A stretch of 38,089 nt of DNA from Duncaniella sp. (GTDB lineage Bacteria > Bacteroidota > Bacteroidia > Bacteroidales > Muribaculaceae). The stretch spans positions 1 to 38,089 of the forward strand of contig JAIDCC010000033.1 in assembly GCA_029056055.1 (NCBI GenBank). The letters run 5' to 3'. The position numbers were made by a program, and so were the translations under genes. The notes under the pieces were generated by a model. That model was not told the DNA's origin, made no database searches, and saw nothing but the letters and a program-made list of their open reading frames with translations. Positions 7,704 through 14,196 of the stretch are shown one piece after another (position 1 is the stretch's first letter; each line of letters starts with the position of its first letter).

Positions 7704-8651
7704 TCAGCGCTTGGAAATGTAGCGCGTGTAGGCGCGCATGAAACGATACCACGCCGGGATGTGCATCAGCACGAGTTCGAAGAGCCCCACGGCAATGAGC
7801 GAGCAGGCAATGCCGCCGGCCACGTCGATGATGTAGTGGTGTGAGGTGTAGACGGCGGTGGTCCAGATGCCGAGGGTGACGATGCCGAGCACCACTCTCC
7901 ACACGAGGGGCGAGCGGTAGCGCATGGCATAGATGAAGGCCACGAACGTGTAGGCCGAATGGAGCGAGGGGAAAGCTCCGAAGACGTTTGAATTGCGGGC
8001 GTAGAGGCCGTCGAAGATGCCGAGGCCCGTCATGGCGTCGAACGCGCCGAGTCCGGCCACGGAGCCGGGGGTACCGGGCACAGCCTCGAAGCCGTGTTGG
8101 GCCACATACCACGGCGGAGCGGCGGGGTGGATGTAGTAGCCCGCGAAGCCGATGAGATTGACCAGCAGGAAGGCGATGGCGAAGTGGAGGTATTGCTCGC
8201 GGCGCCCCGTGAAGTAGAGCCAAAGGCCGAAGATGATGGGGAGGGGCACCCAGCAGAGGTAGAAAACGCCTGCCATGAAGTCGGCCACGGCCGAGGTGTG
8301 GAGCGCAAACCATTCGTTGGGGGTGAGCACCTCGCCCGAAGCGGCGGTGATGCCGAAGAGACTCTTCTCGGCCTCGTAGATGCCGCGCACGTCGACGGGG
8401 TTTACCTCATAGTTGGGCAGGAGGTTCATCCAGTCGTAGGAGATGCCGAAGAGGAAGAAAGGCACGAGAGCCACGATGAGTTTGCGCGTAGGGCGCGACG
8501 CGAAGAAGAGCAGTGCTATGGCCAGAGCCATCACCGGGTGTTCGGCACGGAAGCCTATGCCATAGGCGGTCACGGCCAGCCAGACGCCGAGGGCGCCCAG
8601 ACAGATGAAGGCCTCGCCGGCTGTGGGGTAGAAATTGTTGTTGCGCCTCAT
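7704..8651 (-). CDS. PAP2-superfamily inositol phosphorylceramide synthase-like protein
   Basis: This 315-residue multi-spanning membrane protein has Aur1-type motifs: HPAAPPWY (about 175-182), GAFPSLHSA (225-233, with His231) and TSHHYIIDVAGG (269-280, with His271 or His272 and Asp276). These form the phosphotransfer site of PAP2 enzymes, and the GAFPSLHS plus HHYxxD pair is characteristic of yeast Aur1. Together with the adjacent CDP-alcohol phosphotransferase and PgpA-like phosphatase, this supports transfer of phosphoinositol from phosphatidylinositol to ceramide, making inositol phosphorylceramide. The Bacteroides thetaiotaomicron BT_1522-1526 region is, as I recall it, the studied counterpart. 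An unrelated PAP2 phosphatase is less likely given the Aur1 motifs. Confidence 0.82.
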   Translation of the reverse strand: MRRNNNFYPTAGEAFICLGALGVWLAVTAYGIGFRAEHPVMALAIALLFFASRPTRKLIVALVPFFLFGISYDWMNLLPNYEVNPVDVRGIYEAEKSLFGITAASGEVLTPNEWFALHTSAVADFMAGVFYLCWVPLPIIFGLWLYFTGRREQYLHFAIAFLLVNLIGFAGYYIHPAAPPWYVAQHGFEAVPGTPGSVAGLGAFDAMTGLGIFDGLYARNSNVFGAFPSLHSAYTFVAFIYAMRYRSPLVWRVVLGIVTLGIWTTAVYTSHHYIIDVAGGIACSLIAVGLFELVLMHIPAWYRFMRAYTRYISKR

Positions 8652-8690
8652 TGTGACGATGTTTTTTGACTTCGGTGTGGGGTGGTGGGC

Positions 8691-9386
8691 TTACTTTTTC
8701 TGAAGCTCGCGGCGGCAGTGGGCGATGCGGGCGAAGGCCGTGAGGTTGGCAAACACGGCTATGACCGCCATGGCTATGATGAGGATGAGGTTGGGGTCGA
8801 AGCTGTCGACGCCCGCCTGTCCGCAGATGCCTGTGGCGAGAGTGGCGAGGCTCGTCACCACCACGCGCTCCGGGCGCTGCATGAATCCGATTTTACACTC
8901 GATGTCGAGCCCCTCGGCGCGGGCGCGCACATAGCTCACCATGATGCTGCCTATCAAGGCCACGAAAGCTATCACCGCGCCGGCGAAGCGGTCGATGCAG
9001 ATGAGGTAGTAGGCTATGCCGCCGAGAGTGAACAGCTCGCAATAGCGGTCGAGCACCGAGTCATACATGGCGCCGAAGGTCGAGGCCATGCCTCCGAGGC
9101 GTGCCACCTGACCGTCGAGCATGTCGAAGAGCGAAAAGCCTATGATGAGCGCGCCCGCGAGCGTCACCATGCCGTAGTCGATGCCCGCGGCTCCGGGACG
9201 CGAGGCCTCGTAGCCGGCCCAGACTATCACGATGGCCGCAGCCACGTTGCCGAGGAAGCCTATCGTGGTGACGGCGTTGGGCGTGAAGCCCAGACGGATG
9301 AGCAGGCGCACAAAAGGATTGATGACCATATAGATGCCCTGTTGCAGGGCGTCGCGCATATTTTTAGCGGTAGCTTTGATATTCAT
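8691..9386 (-). CDS. CDP-alcohol phosphatidyltransferase, probable phosphatidylinositol-phosphate synthase
   Basis: This 231-residue integral membrane enzyme carries the complete CDP-alcohol phosphotransferase motif: D88, D91-G92, A95-R96, eight residues, G105, D109 and D113 (FDMLDGQVARLGGMASTFGA onward). The four aspartates bind two metal ions and the CDP-lipid. In the related Bacteroides cluster the equivalent enzyme joins CDP-diacylglycerol and inositol-1-phosphate to give phosphatidylinositol phosphate. That fits the PgpA-type phosphatase two genes upstream and the Aur1-like enzyme 39 bp downstream. The start overlaps the GtrA stop by four bases (ATGA). A phosphatidylglycerophosphate-type acceptor cannot be excluded by sequence alone. 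Confidence 0.85.
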   Translation of the reverse strand: MNIKATAKNMRDALQQGIYMVINPFVRLLIRLGFTPNAVTTIGFLGNVAAAIVIVWAGYEASRPGAAGIDYGMVTLAGALIIGFSLFDMLDGQVARLGGMASTFGAMYDSVLDRYCELFTLGGIAYYLICIDRFAGAVIAFVALIGSIMVSYVRARAEGLDIECKIGFMQRPERVVVTSLATLATGICGQAGVDSFDPNLILIIAMAVIAVFANLTAFARIAHCRRELQKK

Positions 9387-9934
9387 GACTTCGAGGGTAA
9401 GAATCGGTTGATGAAACGTTCGGCGGCGGGGTCAAACGAGGCGGAGCGGTAGACGAAGCGGCGCTGGAGGGCGAAATTCCAGAACCACGACACCATGAGC
9501 GAGACGAAGAGACGTGCGGCGGCATAGTAGCCGTCGGGGCGGAAACCTATCCGCTCGAGCCATGTCCAGTCGCGCATCAGCGAGTAGAGCCCCTGCGTTC
9601 CGGCCGAATTGAGCAGGATGCTGCCGGTCCAGACGAGGGCGTATTTCACCACCACGGCCTTCCAGCTGACGCCTTGGGCGTGGAACGTAAAGCGATAATT
9701 GATGATGCAGTTGATGATACCTCCGGCCACGGCTCCGATGGCTGTGGCGAGCCAGGGCGCGAGCCCCACCCACGCGAAAAGCACAAACCCCAACCCGAGG
9801 TCGACCCACGAGGCGGCCTGCGACGAGACCACCGACCGCAGGAACGTGAAGACCAGCGAGTCGCTGCCGATGACCTTTGCGAAGAGGCGTCGGAGCAGCG
9901 GTTTCTGCGGGGATGTGGATTCGGGTTGCGACAT
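9383..9934 (-). CDS. GtrA-family membrane protein (copy 2)
   Basis: A 183-residue GtrA-like protein with four membrane segments and the same three signature stretches as the copy at 7138-7632, plus a longer polar N-terminus of about 28 residues. It sits between the PgpA-like phosphatase (18 bp upstream) and the CDP-alcohol phosphotransferase (four-base overlap), so it is tightly built into the inositol-lipid operon. Its position suggests moving a lipid intermediate or product rather than O-antigen glucosylation, where GtrA was named. No GtrB-like glycosyltransferase is adjacent. The family is clear; the substrate is unknown. Confidence 0.86.
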   Translation of the reverse strand: MSQPESTSPQKPLLRRLFAKVIGSDSLVFTFLRSVVSSQAASWVDLGLGFVLFAWVGLAPWLATAIGAVAGGIINCIINYRFTFHAQGVSWKAVVVKYALVWTGSILLNSAGTQGLYSLMRDWTWLERIGFRPDGYYAAARLFVSLMVSWFWNFALQRRFVYRSASFDPAAERFINRFLPSKS

Positions 9935-9952
9935 TACTTTTTTCCGTGAAGG

Positions 9953-10459
9953 TTAGAGGAAATAGTTTATGAGCCAGATGATAAGCGCCGAATAGATGCC
10001 CGCCAGGATGTCGTCGGCCATCATGCCGTAGCCGCGGGGCAGACGCTCCATGCTGCGGATGCCGAGCGGCTTGAAAATGTCGAAGAAACGGAACAGAGCC
10101 AGCGAGAGGAGTATCTCCCACCAGGGGCAGCCGGGGAGCACGGGCAGCAGCGAGAGCCACTGTCCGACGGTCTCGTCGACACACGCCACCACGGGGTCTT
10201 TGCCCCAGTAGCGCTCAGACACCGAGCTGGCCCACGTGCCGGCCACGGCGAGCACCACCACGGCGGCGGCCGTCACCACGAACGTCACGGCAGGCGTGGC
10301 CCACAGGTAGAGCGGCAGCCAGAGCAGTGTGGCGAGGATGGCTCCCCACGTGCCGGGAGCCACGGGGAGAAATCCCACGCCGAGCGACGTGGCTATGAGT
10401 TTGGGGAGGAGCGGAAACTTGCCTGCACCGGGTATTTCGTGATATCGTTTCTTGAACAT
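9953..10459 (-). CDS. pgpA: PgpA-type lipid phosphatase, probable PIP phosphatase
   Basis: A 168-residue membrane protein of the phosphatidylglycerophosphatase A family. The recognisable pieces are GVGFLPVAPGTWG near residues 27-39, DETVGQW near 113-119, FRFFDIFKPLGIR near 142-154 and a late DDILAGIYSALI. PgpA removes the terminal phosphate of phosphatidylglycerophosphate. In this cluster it is more likely to dephosphorylate phosphatidylinositol phosphate to phosphatidylinositol before transfer to ceramide. It is the first gene of the operon, with a minus-strand promoter box 27 bp upstream of its ATG. In the Bacteroides arrangement a myo-inositol-phosphate synthase lies beyond this gene; here it is replaced by the AT-rich island. 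Confidence 0.87.
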   Translation of the reverse strand: MFKKRYHEIPGAGKFPLLPKLIATSLGVGFLPVAPGTWGAILATLLWLPLYLWATPAVTFVVTAAAVVVLAVAGTWASSVSERYWGKDPVVACVDETVGQWLSLLPVLPGCPWWEILLSLALFRFFDIFKPLGIRSMERLPRGYGMMADDILAGIYSALIIWLINYFL

Positions 10460-10485
10460 CGTATTCGGTTAAACGCTTTAGCTTG

Positions 10486-10519
10486 CAAAGTTACAAAAAA
10501 AAATTAAAACACGTTCAAT
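10486..10519 (-). promoter_or_regulatory. Promoter of the inositol-lipid operon
   Basis: The minus strand has TAACTTTG (10486-10493), an exact -7 consensus. A weak ATTG (10516-10519) stands in for the -33 box at 22 nt spacing, slightly longer than ideal. The expected transcript would start a short distance upstream of the pgpA ATG at 10459. Confidence 0.6.
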
Positions 10520-10617
10520 TATCGCAATGAAGTTGATTAAACTTTTTTGCGACGAACTAAAATCCATTAAGGCAGAAGCGGAAAACCACCTCTTTTCGAG
10601 GCCTTCATCATCTTTTT

Positions 10618-10640
10618 GGGGATTAAGACTCCCCTTTTTT
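10618..10640 (+). terminator. Small hairpin with T6 tract upstream of mntA
   Basis: GGGGA (10618-10622) and TCCCC (10630-10634) form a 5 bp stem with a 7-nt loop, followed directly by six Ts. It lies just upstream of the mntA promoter, so it would stop read-through into the toxin-antitoxin operon. The short stem makes it a modest candidate. Confidence 0.5.
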
Positions 10641-10649
10641 CAAATATTT

Positions 10650-10681
10650 CTTGAATATATCGGAGCTTTTTCCGAACTTTG
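10650..10681 (+). promoter_or_regulatory. Promoter of mntA-hepT
   Basis: CTTG (10650-10653), a 20-nt spacer and GAACTTTG (10674-10681) give the Bacteroidota promoter layout with one mismatch in each box. It falls inside the in-frame upstream extension of mntA, arguing for the ATG at 10734. Between promoter and start codon, AAGTAAAATACTT and repeated ACTTA units (about 10697-10725) could form an operator. Confidence 0.55.
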
Positions 10682-10733
10682 CAAAGAGACACTTCAAAGT
10701 AAAATACTTAAGACTTACTTAAATAAGACCTCC

Positions 10734-11027
10734 ATGTGCAGTTCCAAAGAATGCATCAGGATTATCACCGAAAATAAAGACCTCATCGAAAAGAAATATG
10801 GAGTTACATCCATCACTCTGTTTGGATCAGTGGCTCGCGGAGATAATCATCAAGGAAGTGATATCGATCTGCTTGTCGATATGCCTCCTCGTTTCGTCTT
10901 GCTTTATGAACTGAAGACCTTTCTTGAAGATATCCTTAAATCTTCCGTTGACATCATCCGAAAACATTCCCACATGTCTGAGGCATTTCTAAACCAGATT
11001 TCCCAAGATGCTATCCAAATACTCTGA
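10734..11027 (+). CDS. mntA: MntA-type minimal nucleotidyltransferase antitoxin
   Basis: This 97-residue protein is a minimal nucleotidyltransferase. It has the motif GS-X10-DXD exactly (G31, S32, D43, D45 in GSVARGDNHQGSDIDLLVD) and a further acidic residue D73 in SSVDIIRK. MntA antitoxins add AMP to a tyrosine of the HepT toxin, which silences it. The open frame extends in phase to an ATG at 10527, but that would include a terminator-like hairpin and the promoter, so 10734 is preferred. The downstream hepT start lies inside its last 20 bases. Base composition is clearly more AT-rich than the surrounding genes, a sign of acquisition. Confidence 0.9.
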   Translation: MCSSKECIRIITENKDLIEKKYGVTSITLFGSVARGDNHQGSDIDLLVDMPPRFVLLYELKTFLEDILKSSVDIIRKHSHMSEAFLNQISQDAIQIL

Positions 11028-11406
11028 CACAGACAAGGATAGGGCAATCCTTACGCTTCAATCTATAGATAAGACCATAGATGAACTAATCCAATGGAAC
11101 AAGCATATCAACTCGGTTGAGGATTACTACTCCACACAAACCGGCATGCAACTGCTTGCCGCCAACTGCACACTTATCACAGCCATTGGTGAGGGTATCA
11201 ATAGAATTAACCGCGTTCTTCCGGGATACCTCTCGACCACTTTTCCGGATATTCCATGGCATGCTATCATCGGAATGAGGAATCATATCGCCCACGGATA
11301 TTTTGAACTGGATGCCGATTTGATATTTGAGGCAGTCAAGACGGAAATTCCTGTATTGGAACGAACTATCGCAAAAGCGATAAGTGATATCAACTCTGAT
11401 AAATAA
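11008..11406 (+). CDS. hepT: HepT-type HEPN RNase toxin
   Basis: This 132-residue HEPN-domain protein has the RX4HXY motif at R91, H96 and Y98 (RNHIAHGYF). Arg and His are the ribonuclease residues; the Tyr is the residue AMPylated by MntA in characterised pairs. The protein is mostly helical by appearance. Its ATG lies within the mntA frame (20-nt overlap), the usual tight coupling of this antitoxin-first module. The active-site residues are intact, so the toxin is probably functional. The pair is AT-rich compared with flanking operons. No partner integrase or conjugation gene is near. Confidence 0.9.
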   Translation: MLSKYSDTDKDRAILTLQSIDKTIDELIQWNKHINSVEDYYSTQTGMQLLAANCTLITAIGEGINRINRVLPGYLSTTFPDIPWHAIIGMRNHIAHGYFELDADLIFEAVKTEIPVLERTIAKAISDINSDK

Positions 11407-11592
11407 CACAAGACCTTCCCGGCGGTCTGTGGCTCTGAAATTAAATCGCCAACCACCTCCCGAATCTTGCTATACTCGGCTCGCACCATGACGATAATCT
11501 TCAGGCGAGTGTTGATAAGTTTGGCTGCACGGGCGGTGAAGCAAAGGGTATGCTCGAACACATCCTCTTTATTACTGAACAGATACTTGCGT
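11407..11592 (-). other. Possible gene remnant or unrecognised small frame
   Basis: On the minus strand an open stretch reads like protein (RKYLFSNKEDVFEHTLCFT, then about 40 further residues rich in K, R, I and V), starting just after a stop codon and running into the antisense of hepT. An internal ATG at 11561 is available. I do not recognise the family. It could be the tail of a broken accessory gene left by an earlier insertion, or chance. The rest of 11407-11724 shows no gene. Confidence 0.25.
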
Positions 11593-11724
11593 TATTTTGC
11601 GCTTAAATGAAAGAGCCGTGCTTTCGGGGTGATTTTTTCACCTCTCATCGGTCATGGAGCGCGCCGGCGGACGCAAGGCGATTAAGCTTTTTAACAAATA
11701 TTGTATAATGTGGCGGGAAATAGG

Positions 11725-11756
11725 TTTGGCGGTTAGACTTAAAGATTGTAACTTTG
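11725..11756 (+). promoter_or_regulatory. Promoter of the TPR lipoprotein gene
   Basis: TTTG (11725-11728), a 20-nt spacer and TAACTTTG (11749-11756) match the Bacteroidota consensus fully. The predicted transcript start is near 11763, about 100 nt upstream of the ATG at 11867. Confidence 0.8.
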
Positions 11757-11764
11757 TAATTGGG

Positions 11765-11799
11765 AAAGTGCGGGGTGCCGTAACGGCATCACGCGCTTT
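11765..11799 (+). promoter_or_regulatory. Long hairpin at the very 5' end of the transcript
   Basis: Arms 11765-11780 and 11784-11799 pair over 16 positions with a TAA loop, one G/A mismatch and two wobble pairs. The hairpin begins within a few bases of the predicted transcript start, so the mRNA would begin as a closed stem. This could protect it from 5'-dependent decay. There is no T tract directly after it, so it does not look like a terminator. Confidence 0.5.
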
Positions 11800-11866
11800 C
11801 GCCGGCGCCCTTCAGCGCATCCATTCAAGACAATATTTTAAAACTCCAATCATACGCATTAAATCT

Positions 11867-13549
11867 ATGTTCAAGAAAGCCTCCCTCATCGTAGCCCTCG
11901 GCGGCACGGTGATACTGAGCGGCTGCGGCAAAAAAATGAGTCAGTTTGCCCCCGACTATTTCTCGACCAATCCGAATCCGCTCGAAGTGGTGGGTCTCTC
12001 GGTTCCCGCAACCGTCACCGGCCATGTGCCCCAGAAATTTTTCCAGAAGAACGCCAGCGTCACCGTCACCCCGGTGCTCGTGTTCGGCAATCAGGAGCAG
12101 GCCGCCACGCCCATGACATTCCAGGGCGAGAAGGTGAGAGGCAACGCCCCCGTCATCAGCTATGAACGCGGCGGCACGGTCACCATTCCCGTCAACTACC
12201 GCTATCAGCCCGAAATGCAGCGCTCGGAGCTCTACCTCGACTTCCTCGTCGACCAGAAGGGCAAGCAGTATGTGCTGCCCCGCGTCAAGGTGGCCAACGG
12301 CATCGTAGCTACCGCCGCTCTTGCAAGCGCCGCCACCGTAGAGCCGGCTCTCGCCAAGGATGCTTTCCAGCGCATCATCAACGAAAAGTATTCGGCCGAC
12401 ATCCACTTCCTCATCAATCAGGCCAACCTGCGCGCCTCCGAGCTCCAGAGCGACGAAGTGCTCCGCCTCAACCGCGACCTTCGCGCCGCTGCCGGCGACA
12501 CCACCCGCGTCATCGAGGAAATCAACATCCTTTCGTATGCCTCGCCCGACGGCGGCTACGACCTCAACAAGCGTCTTGCCGAAAACCGCGAGAAGAACAC
12601 CACCTCATACATGACCGGTCAGCTCAAGAAGGATAAGGTGACCGAGTTTGGCGAACTCACCGCCAACTTCACCCCCGAAGACTGGGAAGGCTTCCAGAAA
12701 CTCGTGGCCGCAAGCAACATTCAGGACAAAGACCTCATCCTGAGCGTTCTCGCCATGTATAAAGACCCCGAACAGCGCGAGCGCGAAATCCGCAATCTTT
12801 CGAGCGTGTTCGACCAGCTCGCCGACGAAATCCTGCCTCAGCTGCGCTACTCGCGCATCACGGCTTCGGTCAACGTAATCGGTAAGACCGACGAGCAGCT
12901 CAACGCCGCCTTCGACGCCGACCCCTCGAGCCTCAACGTAGAGGAACTCCTCTACACCGCCACCCTCACCGACGACCCCGACCGTCAGAAAGCCATCTAC
13001 ACCGCCGTGACCCGTCTCTTCCCCTCAGACTACCGCGGCTTCAACGACCTTGGCACCGTGCAGTATCGCACCGGCGATTACGACGCCGCCATGGCATCGT
13101 TCAAGAAGGCTTCGCGCCTCAACGCTTCGGCTCCCGAGGCTCAGATGAACCAGGGTCTCGTGGCTCTGCTCAACGACGACCTCCGCGGTGCTAACGCCGC
13201 CTTCGGTCAGGCCGCCGGTCTCGACGAACTCGGCTCGGCTCTCGGTCTGCTCTACCTCGAGCAGGGCGATGTCAACGCCGCCGTCAAGGCCTTCGGCGCC
13301 GACAAGAGCAACAATGCCGCCCTCGCCCAGATTCTCGCCAAAGACTATGCCAAGGCCAAGACCACTCTGGCCGGCATCCAGGTGCCCGACGCCACGACCT
13401 ACTATCTCATGGCTATCCTCGGCGCCCGCACAGGCAACGAGCAGATGGTGCGCTCAAACATGCGTCAGGCCGTCAAACTCGACCCCTCGATGGCACAGCG
13501 TGCCGTGGCCGACCTTGAGTTTGCACGCTACAATCTCAACCTCAACTAA
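11867..13549 (+). CDS. Lipoprotein with OmpA-like segment and TPR repeats
   Basis: This 560-residue protein has a lipoprotein signal with lipobox LSGC and acylated cysteine C20. An Ig-like or beta-rich N-terminal part (about 35-145) is followed by an OmpA-like stretch (ILSYASPDGGYDLNKRLAE near 225-243, with a conserved N-R pattern) and C-terminal tetratricopeptide-like repeats from about 385 (FNDLGTVQYRTGDYDAAMAS). The open frame continues upstream to 11654, but a promoter lies inside that extension, so ATG 11867 is chosen. It is probably anchored to the outer membrane and may link envelope to peptidoglycan or organise surface complexes. The family is common in Bacteroidales but has no assigned function that I can name. 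Confidence 0.85.
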   Translation: MFKKASLIVALGGTVILSGCGKKMSQFAPDYFSTNPNPLEVVGLSVPATVTGHVPQKFFQKNASVTVTPVLVFGNQEQAATPMTFQGEKVRGNAPVISYERGGTVTIPVNYRYQPEMQRSELYLDFLVDQKGKQYVLPRVKVANGIVATAALASAATVEPALAKDAFQRIINEKYSADIHFLINQANLRASELQSDEVLRLNRDLRAAAGDTTRVIEEINILSYASPDGGYDLNKRLAENREKNTTSYMTGQLKKDKVTEFGELTANFTPEDWEGFQKLVAASNIQDKDLILSVLAMYKDPEQREREIRNLSSVFDQLADEILPQLRYSRITASVNVIGKTDEQLNAAFDADPSSLNVEELLYTATLTDDPDRQKAIYTAVTRLFPSDYRGFNDLGTVQYRTGDYDAAMASFKKASRLNASAPEAQMNQGLVALLNDDLRGANAAFGQAAGLDELGSALGLLYLEQGDVNAAVKAFGADKSNNAALAQILAKDYAKAKTTLAGIQVPDATTYYLMAILGARTGNEQMVRSNMRQAVKLDPSMAQRAVADLEFARYNLNLN

Positions 13550-13570
13550 TCTCGACCCTTAACCAGACAG

Positions 13571-13614
13571 TCAGCGGCAGGAGCTCGCCACATGCCGGTA
13601 GCTCCCGCCGCTGA
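13571..13614 (+). terminator. Hairpin between the two lipoprotein genes
   Basis: A 15 bp stem (13571-13585 with 13600-13614, one A/C mismatch) closes a 14-nt loop. Only three Ts follow, so it may be a partial terminator or a processing/stability element that lets the second lipoprotein gene be expressed at a different level. Confidence 0.5.
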
Positions 13615-13644
13615 TTTCATATTCAATCTCAACACATATTATTT

Positions 13645-14067
13645 ATGAAAACCCTCCGCACTACGGTGGTCGTGCTCGTGATGACCATCCTCGCTTCGCT
13701 CGCCCTCGGCTCGTGCGGCAGCAAGAACGACGACACGGCCGACTTTATCAAGGGTCTCAAGGAATGTGCCGTGAAATCGGAAAGCGCCAAAGATGTGCAG
13801 GCTGTCATGGCTATTCAAACCGACATGAACGCCCTTTTCGACAAGTATGCCAAATCGGAAGCTCCCATCACCGACGAGCAGAAAGCTCAGATAGCCGACG
13901 CCATGACCAAGACACTCGCCAACATGGCACCCCTCAGCCTTCAGGGGATGCTCGACCCGGACGGCATCGAAACTCTCATCAAGGAATTTCGTCAGAGCCT
14001 GATGGCCGAGCTCGACAACGCTGCCAATCTCGGGCAGTTTGTCACCGTGCTCAAAGCAACGGTCTGA
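13645..14067 (+). CDS. Small hypothetical lipoprotein
   Basis: A 140-residue protein with an N-terminal hydrophobic signal and lipobox LGSC (cysteine C24). The mature part is acidic to neutral and predicted to be largely helical (for example DEQKAQIADAMTKTLANMA). No catalytic motif is seen and I do not recognise a family. It follows the TPR lipoprotein after 95 bp containing a hairpin, so both may come from one transcript. It ends at a strong terminator region shared with the convergent tkt gene. Confidence 0.8.
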   Translation: MKTLRTTVVVLVMTILASLALGSCGSKNDDTADFIKGLKECAVKSESAKDVQAVMAIQTDMNALFDKYAKSEAPITDEQKAQIADAMTKTLANMAPLSLQGMLDPDGIETLIKEFRQSLMAELDNAANLGQFVTVLKATV

Positions 14068-14076
14068 AATTAAGTA

Positions 14077-14111
14077 AGTGAGAAAAAATACGACGAAATA
14101 TTTTTCTCACT
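14077..14111 (+). terminator. Hairpin downstream of the small lipoprotein
   Basis: An 11 bp stem with a 13-nt loop: GTGAG followed by an A run pairs with a T run followed by CTCAC. The A and T runs make it usable as an intrinsic terminator in either direction. It is the first of two adjacent hairpins in the convergent gap. Confidence 0.55.
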
Positions 14112-14130
14112 CACTCCTATAACAAAACGA

Positions 14131-14170
14131 CAGCCCCCTCCGACAGCAACGTTGCTGTCGGAGGGGGCTG
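14131..14170. terminator. Perfect 40-bp palindrome, bidirectional terminator
   Basis: Bases 14131-14150 are the exact reverse complement of 14151-14170, with no spacer, giving a very stable hairpin of up to 18-20 bp. It lies between the convergent small lipoprotein gene and tkt. On the minus strand it is followed by TCGTTTTGTT, a fair T tract, so it should end tkt transcription well; the plus side has only ATTATG. Confidence 0.8.
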
Positions 14171-14196
14171 ATTATGTGTGACTGCGTGAGTCGGGA

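Noticed and set aside
10527-10733. N-terminal extension of mntA from ATG 10527
   Set aside because: It contains a T-tailed hairpin and a promoter, and MntA proteins are about 100 residues long.
11654-11866. N-terminal extension of the TPR lipoprotein
   Set aside because: A consensus promoter and hairpin lie inside it; the lipoprotein signal starts at 11867.
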